Below are positions 8,456 through 16,373 of a DNA stretch of 25,958 bases, piece after piece. The DNA lies in NCBI GenBank assembly GCA_929200515.1, contig CAKNAD010000008.1, positions 1 to 25,958 on the forward strand, read 5' to 3'. How positions within the stretch are numbered: the first letter of the stretch is position 1; the number at the start of each line of letters is the position of its first letter. Made by a program: the position numbers and the translations under genes. Origin of the DNA: Candidatus Gorgonimonas leptogorgiae (GTDB taxonomy: Bacteria > Pseudomonadota > Gammaproteobacteria > Pseudomonadales > Endozoicomonadaceae). The notes under the pieces are model-generated. The model was not told where the DNA came from, did not search any database, and saw only the letters and a list, made by a program, of their open reading frames with translations.

Positions 8456-9670
8456 GATTCCTGAATAATCTTTAAGTTTGACATACCCTAACTCATCTTT
8501 TATAAAGTTTTGCAAGCCATTGATTACAGATATCATAGCAGATGCAGTATCATCATAGGATGATATTTTATTGAAAGATTTATCGCTATCTAAAAAACAA
8601 ATGTATACTATTCCTAAAAAATTTTCAATAAAACTTTTAGTTGTCTCTACTTTATCATATAAAGATTGTTTTATTCTTTGTTTTTGCTCTTCTGCAATAA
8701 GATTATTTTTATCTAACTCGGGCTTAAAATATTTTTCAAATATTTTATGTCTTTCCTCTACGCTATAATATTTATTTAAAAGAGCTGAAGTAGTATATTT
8801 GATACTGTCTTCTGATAGACATCTAAAAAATTTGCCTATATTATATTCATAGTAGGCTATATTATTTATAATACGTTGATCTCTTGGAGACCCATAAGAA
8901 ATAAACGGATCCTGCTGATTGTTATATCCTTGGTCACATATTTTTATATTGCTACTAGTATAGACCATGTTATACATTTTAAAATCCATGCAAAAAACAC
9001 GTGTATGAATTAACGCTTTTAAACATTCCATTAATTGCTCAACAGTATACCCTAGGTTTTTTATATTCTCCATGGGTTGACCATTGTCAAGTGTATCAAT
9101 TAATATTGGCAAAAGACATCTACCTTCATCTTTCATTATTATATAATAATTATTTTTATCTTGATATGCACTCACTATTTCTACAAAGTTAGGGTTGTTT
9201 TTCACATGGAACAAACAAGATACCTCTTCTTGAATTTTCTTATATGATATACTTGTTTTTGGTATTTGTTTTATAATAACATTTTTACCGTTAAATACTC
9301 CTAAAAAAGCACGTGATGTTATGCCACAACCTATATCATGGGTAAAATTTAAATTTTTCTTTAATCTATGCTCTGTTATTCTCGGTATTATCTTTAGAGG
9401 TATTTCTTCAGAAGAAAAAAGGTTGTACAAACCTAAACCCGCTCGCTGTGCTGTATTCCATAGAAAAGCGACTATATCAGATGCTAAATTAATATTATAT
9501 TCTTTTAGCTTTTTCCATGATTCTATTATTTTATCTGTGATTGTTGTCTTTCTGCTAGTATCCGCTGGTTTAACACCACCCCCTAAGAAACTGCCATGTT
9601 CTTGCGTATCTTGTTTGTTTTGTAAAGTGTTCCAACTGCTCTCATTATTTCTACTAATTCCATCAAACAT
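8426..9670 (-). CDS. Eukaryotic-type protein kinase paralog 1 (atypical active-site motifs)
   Basis: A 414-residue soluble protein without a signal peptide. Residues 1-95 are an extension shared with its neighbour (GSFLG at 26-30, DTSRKTTI at 37-44). The kinase-like domain follows. Its glycine-rich loop is IGCGITSRAFLGVF (from 113), the ATP-binding lysine is VIIKQ Lys134, and the probable helix-C Glu is 148 or 149. The catalytic loop is 'CMDFKMYN' (Asp229, Lys231, Asn234), so His and Arg of HRD are replaced by Cys and Met. The metal-binding motif is DQG (246-248) instead of DFG. Residues about 250-414 form a helical C-terminal region shared with paralog 2, including ELDKNNLI and FIKDELGY. The key Asp, Lys and Asn residues remain, so it could still bind nucleotide, but reduced activity is plausible. 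A GGGA lies 7 nt before the ATG. A type of secreted effector kinase is possible but unproven. Confidence 0.75.
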   Translation of the reverse strand: MFDGISRNNESSWNTLQNKQDTQEHGSFLGGGVKPADTSRKTTITDKIIESWKKLKEYNINLASDIVAFLWNTAQRAGLGLYNLFSSEEIPLKIIPRITEHRLKKNLNFTHDIGCGITSRAFLGVFNGKNVIIKQIPKTSISYKKIQEEVSCLFHVKNNPNFVEIVSAYQDKNNYYIIMKDEGRCLLPILIDTLDNGQPMENIKNLGYTVEQLMECLKALIHTRVFCMDFKMYNMVYTSSNIKICDQGYNNQQDPFISYGSPRDQRIINNIAYYEYNIGKFFRCLSEDSIKYTTSALLNKYYSVEERHKIFEKYFKPELDKNNLIAEEQKQRIKQSLYDKVETTKSFIENFLGIVYICFLDSDKSFNKISSYDDTASAMISVINGLQNFIKDELGYVKLKDYSGIKITVQNSMS

Positions 9671-9786
9671 ATTGCATTCCCTTTTAAACTAAAATATAAT
9701 AAGCTTTTATTTTATCATATATGCAGAAAAATATAACGCTTTTGTCAGCTAATCTTCAGATAGAAAGTATAACAATTATGAAGAAA

Positions 9787-9810
9787 ACACTCCTGTCTTG
9801 CAAGGAGTGT
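9787..9810 (-). terminator. Rho-independent terminator after kinase paralog 2
   Basis: The 8-bp stem ACACTCCT/AGGAGTGT (9787-9794/9803-9810) has an 8-nt loop. On the minus strand it is followed by TTTTCTTC. It lies 85 nt past the paralog 2 stop and before the paralog 1 start, so the two kinase genes are probably separate transcription units. Confidence 0.7.
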
Positions 9811-9894
9811 ACTAATGCATTACAGCGAATTTAGACATTAGCAGGAAGAGCATTGTACTGTCAATCAACAAACCAAAATTACAGTGCATAATTA

Positions 9895-11148
9895 CTATTT
9901 AGTATCTGCATTTCCCAAATTATCTGTTAATTTAATATATCCTAACTCATCTTTTATAAAGTTTTGCCAACCATCTATTATAGATGTCATAACGAATGTA
10001 ACATCATCATAGGATGCTTCATCGAATAAACATTTCCAATTCAATTTATTGAATGCAGTTCCCAAAAAATCTTGAATAAATGATTGAGTTGTTTTTATCC
10101 TATCATTTAAAGTTTGCTTTATCACTTGCATGTGTTTGTCTGTAATCAGATTATTTTTATCTAACTCAGGTTTAAGGTAATTTTCAAATATTTCTTGTCT
10201 TTTTTCTTCTGTATATTCTTTTAAAAGAATACTAGTATCATATTCGTAACCGTAGTTTAATAGGCTTGTAAAAATATTCCTTATACAATGTTCATATTTG
10301 TCTATATCTTGCCTGATAAGATTAGTGTTTGGATTAAGAACAACATACGCACCATTATAAGCGCTAAACCCTAAATCACATATTTTTACATTGCTATCTG
10401 TATATACTAGGTTATTACATTTAAAGTCTCTGTAGCAAACATGTGCTGATAATAAAGCTTTTAAACATACTGATAAATCTACAATAACACATCCCATTTT
10501 TTTTATAGTATCAGTGGGTTGATCTTTTTTAAGTGAATCAAAAAGCACTTGTGTAAAGCAGCTACCTTCATTTTTCATTATTATGTAATAATTATCTTTA
10601 TCCTGATATGCAGTAATTATTGTTACGAAGTGAGGATTTTTTTGTACCCAGAATAAATTAGTAACTTCTACTTTAGCTGCTAAGTATATTAACTCTTTTG
10701 TTATTTTTCCTGTATATTTTGTCCCTTCTTTTGATATTTGTTTAATAACAACATCTTCACCTTTAAATACTCCTGAAAAGACATCTGCTGTTCTACCACT
10801 ACCTATTTTCTCTTTAAACTCTAAATTTTGTTTTAATCTATGTTCTGCTATCCTAGGTATTGGTTTTGATTTTATCTCATACTTATTGTGAAACAAAAGG
10901 TTGGATATGCTTGAATACACGCGTTCTAGTGTATTCACTAGAAAAACAGCTGTATCAGCTAATATGTAAATAGTATATTCTTTTATTTTTTTACATAAAT
11001 CTATTATTTCATTTTTGATTGTTGTCTTTCTACTAGTATCGTCCTGTTTAACAGCTAGCCCTAAAAAACTACCCTGTTGTTGCGTATCTTTTGGGTTAGG
11101 TAAAAAATTCCAAGTGCTTCTATTTTGTATATCAGTTCCATCAATCAT
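9895..11148 (-). CDS. Eukaryotic-type protein kinase paralog 2
   Basis: A 417-residue soluble kinase homologous over its full length to the gene at 8426-9670. The shared N-terminal extension (1-97) precedes the kinase domain. The glycine-rich loop is IGSGRTADVFSGVF (from 115), and the lysine is VVIKQ Lys136. The probable helix-C Glu is Glu152 or Glu161. The catalytic loop is YRDFKCNN (Asp241, Lys243, Asn246), and the metal motif is DLG (258-260) followed by FS. These are close to active tyrosine-kinase-like/serine-threonine kinases, more canonical than paralog 1. The C-terminal helical region contains KPELDKNNLI and ends in a FIKDELGYIKL block. GGGAG lies 6 nt before the ATG, with its own terminator downstream. 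It lacks the PASTA or membrane segments of housekeeping bacterial kinases. Together with the A+T-rich host-associated context, this suggests a cytosolic or translocated regulator; that is inference. Confidence 0.82.
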   Translation of the reverse strand: MIDGTDIQNRSTWNFLPNPKDTQQQGSFLGLAVKQDDTSRKTTIKNEIIDLCKKIKEYTIYILADTAVFLVNTLERVYSSISNLLFHNKYEIKSKPIPRIAEHRLKQNLEFKEKIGSGRTADVFSGVFKGEDVVIKQISKEGTKYTGKITKELIYLAAKVEVTNLFWVQKNPHFVTIITAYQDKDNYYIIMKNEGSCFTQVLFDSLKKDQPTDTIKKMGCVIVDLSVCLKALLSAHVCYRDFKCNNLVYTDSNVKICDLGFSAYNGAYVVLNPNTNLIRQDIDKYEHCIRNIFTSLLNYGYEYDTSILLKEYTEEKRQEIFENYLKPELDKNNLITDKHMQVIKQTLNDRIKTTQSFIQDFLGTAFNKLNWKCLFDEASYDDVTFVMTSIIDGWQNFIKDELGYIKLTDNLGNADTK

Positions 11149-11595
11149 ATAGAACTCCCTTAAATTAAAATATAATAACTTTCTATTTTATCACATATAG
11201 AAAAATATAGCTATTTTAGATGAGTTTAAATATGCCTTTTTATGTAGCAAATATAGCTTTAGAGCGTTATAATTCTTAACCGCACCCATTTTTGTTATAA
11301 TTAACCTATTTTGCTCTCTAAGCCCCTTTTTGCCTTGATTTACCATATTATTACACACCACTTAGTTTACACTAAAGGTATTTGCCTACATAAAAACACT
11401 CTATCGTATTAATATGCTGTTATAAATTATTTATTTATAGTAAAATGTACAATACGTTTTATGGTTTATTATTTTTATTAATGAATAATGAGTAAAAACT
11501 AAACACATAGTATAGGTTTTAATGATTTTCGATTCCTTAATACACTCTCTAACACAAATATTAAACTCGTCTCACCGACTATGGAGATAATATAA
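11149..11595. other. Intergenic region upstream of kinase 2 and gyrB
   Basis: The first 65 nt (11149-11213) closely match the block upstream of kinase gene 1 (9671-9735), so the promoter and leader were duplicated with the gene. The remainder is A+T-rich and has no gene I can support. The gyrB side has TACAAT near 11449 without a clear -35 box. gyrB has a good ribosome binding site (GGAGA, 11583-11587). Confidence 0.45.
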
Positions 11596-14010
11596 ATGCC
11601 TGATCAAGAATATAACGCTTCTAATATAAAAGTTTTAAAAGGGCTAGATGCTGTTCGCAAAAGACCTGGCATGTACATAGGTGATACAGATGATGGCACT
11701 GGTCTTCATCATATGGTGTTTGAGGTTGTTGATAACTCAGTAGATGAGGCTCTTGCCGGTTTTTGTGACAAAATAGAAGTTTGCATTAACCTCGATGGCT
11801 CAATGACTATTAGAGATAACGGCAGAGGAATACCCATCGACAAACATGAAGAAGGAAGCTCTGCTGCAGAGGTTATCATGACTGTTTTGCATGCAGGTGG
11901 TAAATTTGATAGCAACACCTACAAAGTTTCTGGTGGACTTCATGGTGTTGGTATTTCTGTTGTAAATGCATTATCAAAAAAACTTAAACTAACCATTAAA
12001 AAAAATGGCGTTACTTATGAGCAGTTTTTTAATGATGGAGTTCCTGAGTTACCAACAACATCTAATAATACTGTAGAAGAATCTGGAACAGAAATAACAT
12101 TCTGGCCTTCAGAAAAAATTTTTTCTATTTTAGATTTTAAGTATGATATTCTCGCAAAAAGATTAAGAGAGCTATCATTTCTTAATTCAGGAGTAAATAT
12201 ACAGCTACAAGACGAAAGAACAACAAAAAAAGAAGAATTTCATTATGAAGGTGGTTTATTAGCTTTTGTTGAATATTTAAACATAAACAAAACTACTTTA
12301 AATAAAGTATTTAGCTTTAAAACAGAAAGAGAAGACGGTATCGTTGTTGATATTTCCATGCAATGGAACGATGGCTTTCAAGAACGCGTTTTATGTTTTA
12401 CTAACAACATTCCGCAAGCAGATGGTGGTACTCATTTATCAGGGTTTCGCTCAGCCCTCACAAGAACCATAAAAAACTTTTTAGAACTTGAAAGCAAGCA
12501 AAAAAACTTAAAAGATATATTCATTGGTGATGACACCCGAGAAGGTATAATCGCCATTGTTTCGGTTAAGGTTCCTGACCCTAAGTTTTCATCACAAACA
12601 AAAGACAAACTTGTATCATCAGAGGTAAAACAAGCTGTAGATCAAGAGATGTCAAAAAAGTTTTATGAACACCTTACTGAAAACCCGCAAGAAGCAAGAA
12701 TCATAATAGATAAAATATTTGAGGCATCAAAAGCAAGAGAGGCAGCTCGTAAAGCGAGGGAAATAACACGTAGAAAAGGCATCTTAGGTTCTACAACACT
12801 TCCTGGCAAGCTTGCAGACTGCCAAGAAAAAGACCCTGCATTTTCTGAATTATATTTAGTAGAAGGAGAGTCTGCCGGTGGCTCTGCAAAGCAAGGCAGA
12901 AGTAGAAAAAATCAAGCTATTTTACCTTTAAAAGGTAAAATATTAAATGTCGAAAAAACTAGATTTGACAAAGTTTTATCTTCTCAAGAAATTTGCTCTC
13001 TTATTTCAGCTCTTGGATGCGGTATAGGTAAAACAGAGTTTGATATCACTAAAACTCGTTACCATAAAATCATAATAATGACAGATGCTGATGTAGATGG
13101 ATCCCATATAAGAACATTAATACTAACGTTTTTCTTTAGGCAAATGCCAGAAATCATTGAAAAAGGCTACCTATACATTGCCCAACCTCCTTTATTTAAA
13201 GTTAAAAAAGGTAAGCAAAAAAAGTATATTAGAGACGAGAAAGAGCTAGAAGATTACTTATTATTCGCTGCTATCGAAGGCTGTAGTTTTTATGTGAACG
13301 AAAAGTCTCCTAAAATATCAGATGTTGCCTTAGAAAATTTAGTTAAAAGCTATAAAGAAACTCAAAAAGATATCTCAGTTCTTGAAAAAACAATCCCCAA
13401 AAAAATACTAAAAATATTAGCAATTATAGAAGCCGTTACAGAAGAAAAACTAGCAGACAAAGATCTAATGCTTCAATGGTTAAACAACTTAGAATCTCTA
13501 TATAAAGCTAGGTTTAAAGCTCAAGATGCAGATATTAGTTTTTCGCTATCTACAAACCCCGAAAACTCATTATGGATACCAAAAGTAGATATTATCGACC
13601 ATGGTATTAAAACGATATACAGCCTTTCTTTAGATTTTTTTAAATCTTCACATTATCAAAATTTAGTTACAACTGGTAACAAACTTCATTCAGTGTTAGA
13701 GAGTGAATCCTTTATTCAAAAAGGAGAAAAGAAAATACAGGTTAAATATTTTGATGATGCAATAGAATGGTTAATAGCTGAATCTTCAAAAAAATATTAT
13801 ATACAGCGTTATAAAGGTCTAGGAGAAATGAATCCAGAGCAACTATGGGAAACAACAATGGATCCTGAAACAAGACGTATGCTTAAAGTAACTGTCGATG
13901 ATGCAATAATAGCAGATCAGGTATTTAACACTTTAATGGGCGATAAAGTAGAGCCTAGAAGATATTTTATTGAAAATAATGTAATGCTTGCTGAAAACAT
14001 AGACTTTTAA
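11596..14010 (+). CDS. gyrB: DNA gyrase subunit B
   Basis: An 804-residue ATPase subunit of gyrase, the same length as E. coli GyrB; with GyrA it introduces negative supercoils. The GHKL ATPase site is intact: EVVDNSVDEALAG (43-55), GRGIP (76-80), GGLHGVGISVVNAL (113-126). The TOPRIM domain has EGESAGGSAKQGRSR starting at Glu423, PLKGKILNVEK, and the metal-binding DADVDGSH at 497-504. The C-terminal 'QRYKGLGEMNPEQLWETTMDP' and 'RRYFIENN' are typical. The large insert of gammaproteobacterial GyrB lies between about 560 and 730. The start has GGAGA 8 nt upstream. The gene faces recF convergently, with stops 72 nt apart. In the usual order gyrB follows recF on the same strand, so it is inverted here. 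Confidence 0.98.
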   Translation: MPDQEYNASNIKVLKGLDAVRKRPGMYIGDTDDGTGLHHMVFEVVDNSVDEALAGFCDKIEVCINLDGSMTIRDNGRGIPIDKHEEGSSAAEVIMTVLHAGGKFDSNTYKVSGGLHGVGISVVNALSKKLKLTIKKNGVTYEQFFNDGVPELPTTSNNTVEESGTEITFWPSEKIFSILDFKYDILAKRLRELSFLNSGVNIQLQDERTTKKEEFHYEGGLLAFVEYLNINKTTLNKVFSFKTEREDGIVVDISMQWNDGFQERVLCFTNNIPQADGGTHLSGFRSALTRTIKNFLELESKQKNLKDIFIGDDTREGIIAIVSVKVPDPKFSSQTKDKLVSSEVKQAVDQEMSKKFYEHLTENPQEARIIIDKIFEASKAREAARKAREITRRKGILGSTTLPGKLADCQEKDPAFSELYLVEGESAGGSAKQGRSRKNQAILPLKGKILNVEKTRFDKVLSSQEICSLISALGCGIGKTEFDITKTRYHKIIIMTDADVDGSHIRTLILTFFFRQMPEIIEKGYLYIAQPPLFKVKKGKQKKYIRDEKELEDYLLFAAIEGCSFYVNEKSPKISDVALENLVKSYKETQKDISVLEKTIPKKILKILAIIEAVTEEKLADKDLMLQWLNNLESLYKARFKAQDADISFSLSTNPENSLWIPKVDIIDHGIKTIYSLSLDFFKSSHYQNLVTTGNKLHSVLESESFIQKGEKKIQVKYFDDAIEWLIAESSKKYYIQRYKGLGEMNPEQLWETTMDPETRRMLKVTVDDAIIADQVFNTLMGDKVEPRRYFIENNVMLAENIDF

Positions 14011-14082
14011 AACACAATTTTATTTTATTCTCTGTGTTTCGAATTATGTGTTTTTATTTTCTTCGTGTATAACTATAAGCTT

Positions 14083-15198
14083 TTATGTAAGTTGTACATT
14101 TCCTTTTTTTACTACAAAAACCTTAGCCGCAACAGAGCTAGAAACAGTTTTAGTGACATCCTTAGCTTCAATACTAGTTACAAACACTTGGCTATCTAGG
14201 GTTATTAAACTGTTAATAACCTTATCGATATTGTTTTTATCTAACTCAGCCGGAAGATCATCTAGTAAAAAAATACATTTTCGTGAAGTTTTACTATTAA
14301 ATAAAATAGATTGTGCTATTTTAAAAGCACAAACTGTGAGCTTCATCTCTCCTCTAGATAAAACACAAGATGCTTTTTTTCTACCTTTTATATTTTCTAT
14401 TTCAAATAATATATCTGCTTTATGGGCTCCGCAACTTGTATATCCTTGGTTGATATCTTTTGTGATAGAATTTTGTAATTCTTCCATAAGCTTTCTTTTG
14501 TTATCCCAACCACAAAAATAACTTATTTTTAAGTTGTATCCGTAGCCACACAGGTTATTCATAACATCATAAAATATAGGTGCTAATTCATCAAAATAAG
14601 CCTGTCTTAACAGGTCTATTTGTAGAGATATCTTTTCAATTAAAAAATCCCACGGAAATATTTCATTAATTTGCTTACTAGATATTATTTTTTTTAATGC
14701 TATATTCCTTTGATTAACTGCTTTTTGTAATTGCTGCCACAAAGGAAAAAAACTAGAATGTTTCACGTGAAACATTCCCCAATCTAACAATCCTCTTCTA
14801 AACTTAGAGGAACTTTCTAAAAACTGGAATGTATTTGCAGTTATTTTTTGAACAGGCATTATAGTTGCTAGATTAGAAACCATACTAGTAGCAACTCCTT
14901 TTATTTTTATCTCCGGCTTCTTGCAAGAGTTTTTCCTTGAGATGGCTATTGGTATGTAAGATGATTTATTCATTGATAATGCATCAGCAGTGATCTGTAA
15001 ATAACCCATATTATGGTTTATTGAATCTATAATCTTACCAGACTTAAAGTGCTTCATTCCAGAAATAATATTAATAGATTCTAATATACTAGTTTTACCA
15101 CTGCCATTAGCTCCAGAAATTATATTTAACTTTTCTGATGGCTCTAAAATAGCATTTTTAATACATCTAACACCAGATATCCTAATTTTCTTAATCAC
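14083..15198 (-). CDS. recF: DNA repair and recombination protein RecF
   Basis: A 371-residue SMC-like ATPase acting in gap repair with RecO and RecR. Walker A is GANGSGKTS (29-37). The ABC-type signature is LSRGEMKLTVCAFKIAQ and Walker B is CIFLLDDLPAELD. The D-loop and terminal beta strands follow. The conserved RecF segment RRGLLDWGMFHVKH (134-147) is encoded in part by a perfect parS palindrome (14759-14774). The start is GTG at 15198 with GAG 7 nt upstream, 24 nt after the dnaN stop. It is the last gene of dnaA-dnaN-recF. Length is close to E. coli RecF (357). Confidence 0.97.
   Translation of the reverse strand: MIKKIRISGVRCIKNAILEPSEKLNIISGANGSGKTSILESINIISGMKHFKSGKIIDSINHNMGYLQITADALSMNKSSYIPIAISRKNSCKKPEIKIKGVATSMVSNLATIMPVQKITANTFQFLESSSKFRRGLLDWGMFHVKHSSFFPLWQQLQKAVNQRNIALKKIISSKQINEIFPWDFLIEKISLQIDLLRQAYFDELAPIFYDVMNNLCGYGYNLKISYFCGWDNKRKLMEELQNSITKDINQGYTSCGAHKADILFEIENIKGRKKASCVLSRGEMKLTVCAFKIAQSILFNSKTSRKCIFLLDDLPAELDKNNIDKVINSLITLDSQVFVTSIEAKDVTKTVSSSVAAKVFVVKKGNVQLT
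14759..14774. promoter_or_regulatory. parS: parS centromere site embedded in recF
   Basis: The 16-bp perfect palindrome TGTTTCACGTGAAACA is identical to the conserved bacterial parS sequence bound by ParB (Spo0J). It lies wholly within recF codons 142-147 (M-F-H-V-K-H). No other copy was seen in the window. It lies about 3.6 kb from the DnaA-box array, consistent with an origin-proximal segregation site. parA and parB are not in this window. Confidence 0.9.
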
Positions 15199-15222
15199 AA
15201 AAAACTCTTTTACTAGTATAAA

Positions 15223-16350
15223 TTAAAACATCATTGGCATAACTACATGTAATAAATCAGCCTCTTCATTACCTTCTATTGTTACACTACTATTTGTATC
15301 TGTTGTTTTTATTTCTATATTATCGCTAGACAAAACAGCTAAAACATCTAATAAATAAGAGACATTAAAACCGATACTAATTTCGCTACCATTATAATTT
15401 ATTGGGATTGTTTCTTCCGCTTTCTCTTGTTCGGTATTGCTCGCGATAAGTTTAATTTGGTTGCTAGATAACAATAATTTAATTCCTTTACTATGTTTTT
15501 CGCTACATAATATCGAAGCTCTTTGTAACCCAGCCTTTAAAGCTTCTCTATTGGCAATAATTGAGTTTCTAGCACTCCCCAAGCTATCTTTTGGTATTAC
15601 CGATGCATAATTAGGAAAGCTACCATCTATTAGTTTTGATGTAAATGTAAAACTATTAGATAAAGCTCTAATATGTTTTTCTCCTAGTTGTAATTCTACA
15701 TATTCGTCTTCTGAATTTAGTAACCTTGCTAATTCTAATATTGATTTTCTTGGCACTAATATTTGAGTTTTTGGAAGACTATCATTTATTTGAATATCAC
15801 ATAAAGACAGTCGATGTGCATCTGTAGCAATAAGTCTTATTTTTTGTTCATAAACATCGATTAATATTCCATTTAAATATTTGCGAACATCTTGGTGAGC
15901 CATAGCAAAAGATGTTTTATTTATAGCTCGCCTTAGCTCTTGCTGCTTTAACCTAATAGAAGCTTCTTTCTTAAATTCGGTTATTATTGGGAAAGTATTT
16001 GCAGGTAAGGTTGACAAAATATATTTAGAATTTCCATCAATATTAAGACTTATTTGCGTTTTAGTTTGCTCAAGTTCTATTATTGAGTCTTCAGGTGAAC
16101 TTTTGCATATATCTAATAACTTTCTAGCTGGAATGGTTATTTCTCCTTCTATTACGCTATCTTGGCTATTTAAAGCTATTTCAGCCCTCATTTCTATCTC
16201 AATATCTGTAGCAATAAGGACTATTTTTTCGTTAGTTACTCTTACTAATATATTGCTTAACACCGCAATTGCTTGACGTCTTTCTACAACTCCAGCTACC
16301 ATTTGTAAAGGGTTAATGATTTTTTTCCTAGCTATTTTAAACTTAAGCAC
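15223..16350 (-). CDS. dnaN: DNA polymerase III beta sliding clamp
   Basis: A 375-residue clamp (E. coli 366) that encircles DNA as a dimer and tethers polymerase III and repair factors. Clamp features include 'VAGVVERRQAIAVLSNILV' near the N-terminus, 'TDAHRLSLCDI' in the middle domain and the conserved C-terminus LLHVVMPMMF, equivalent to the family's YVVMPM(R/K)L end. Three repeated clamp domains fit the length. The start is GTG at 16350 with AAGGA 7 nt upstream. It is 23 nt after dnaA and 24 nt before recF, so it is co-transcribed with both. Confidence 0.98.
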   Translation of the reverse strand: MLKFKIARKKIINPLQMVAGVVERRQAIAVLSNILVRVTNEKIVLIATDIEIEMRAEIALNSQDSVIEGEITIPARKLLDICKSSPEDSIIELEQTKTQISLNIDGNSKYILSTLPANTFPIITEFKKEASIRLKQQELRRAINKTSFAMAHQDVRKYLNGILIDVYEQKIRLIATDAHRLSLCDIQINDSLPKTQILVPRKSILELARLLNSEDEYVELQLGEKHIRALSNSFTFTSKLIDGSFPNYASVIPKDSLGSARNSIIANREALKAGLQRASILCSEKHSKGIKLLLSSNQIKLIASNTEQEKAEETIPINYNGSEISIGFNVSYLLDVLAVLSSDNIEIKTTDTNSSVTIEGNEEADLLHVVMPMMF

Positions 16351-16373
16351 AAAAATATCCTTTGGTCGTTGTC

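Noticed and set aside
9321..9692. 123-codon plus-strand frame
   Set aside because: Antisense to the conserved N-terminal part of kinase paralog 1. No independent support.
11520..11545. tRNA TpsiC-like string near 11529
   Set aside because: No matching acceptor or anticodon stems could be drawn around it. No tRNA gene is supported anywhere in the window.
14011..14082. Terminator between gyrB and recF
   Set aside because: AAACACA/TGTGTTT arms can pair, but the stem is short, A+T-rich and the loop is long; not convincing enough to annotate.
14048..14521. 157-codon hydrophobic frame on the plus strand
   Set aside because: Entirely antisense to well-supported recF. Ser/Leu/Phe-rich composition is typical of shadow frames.
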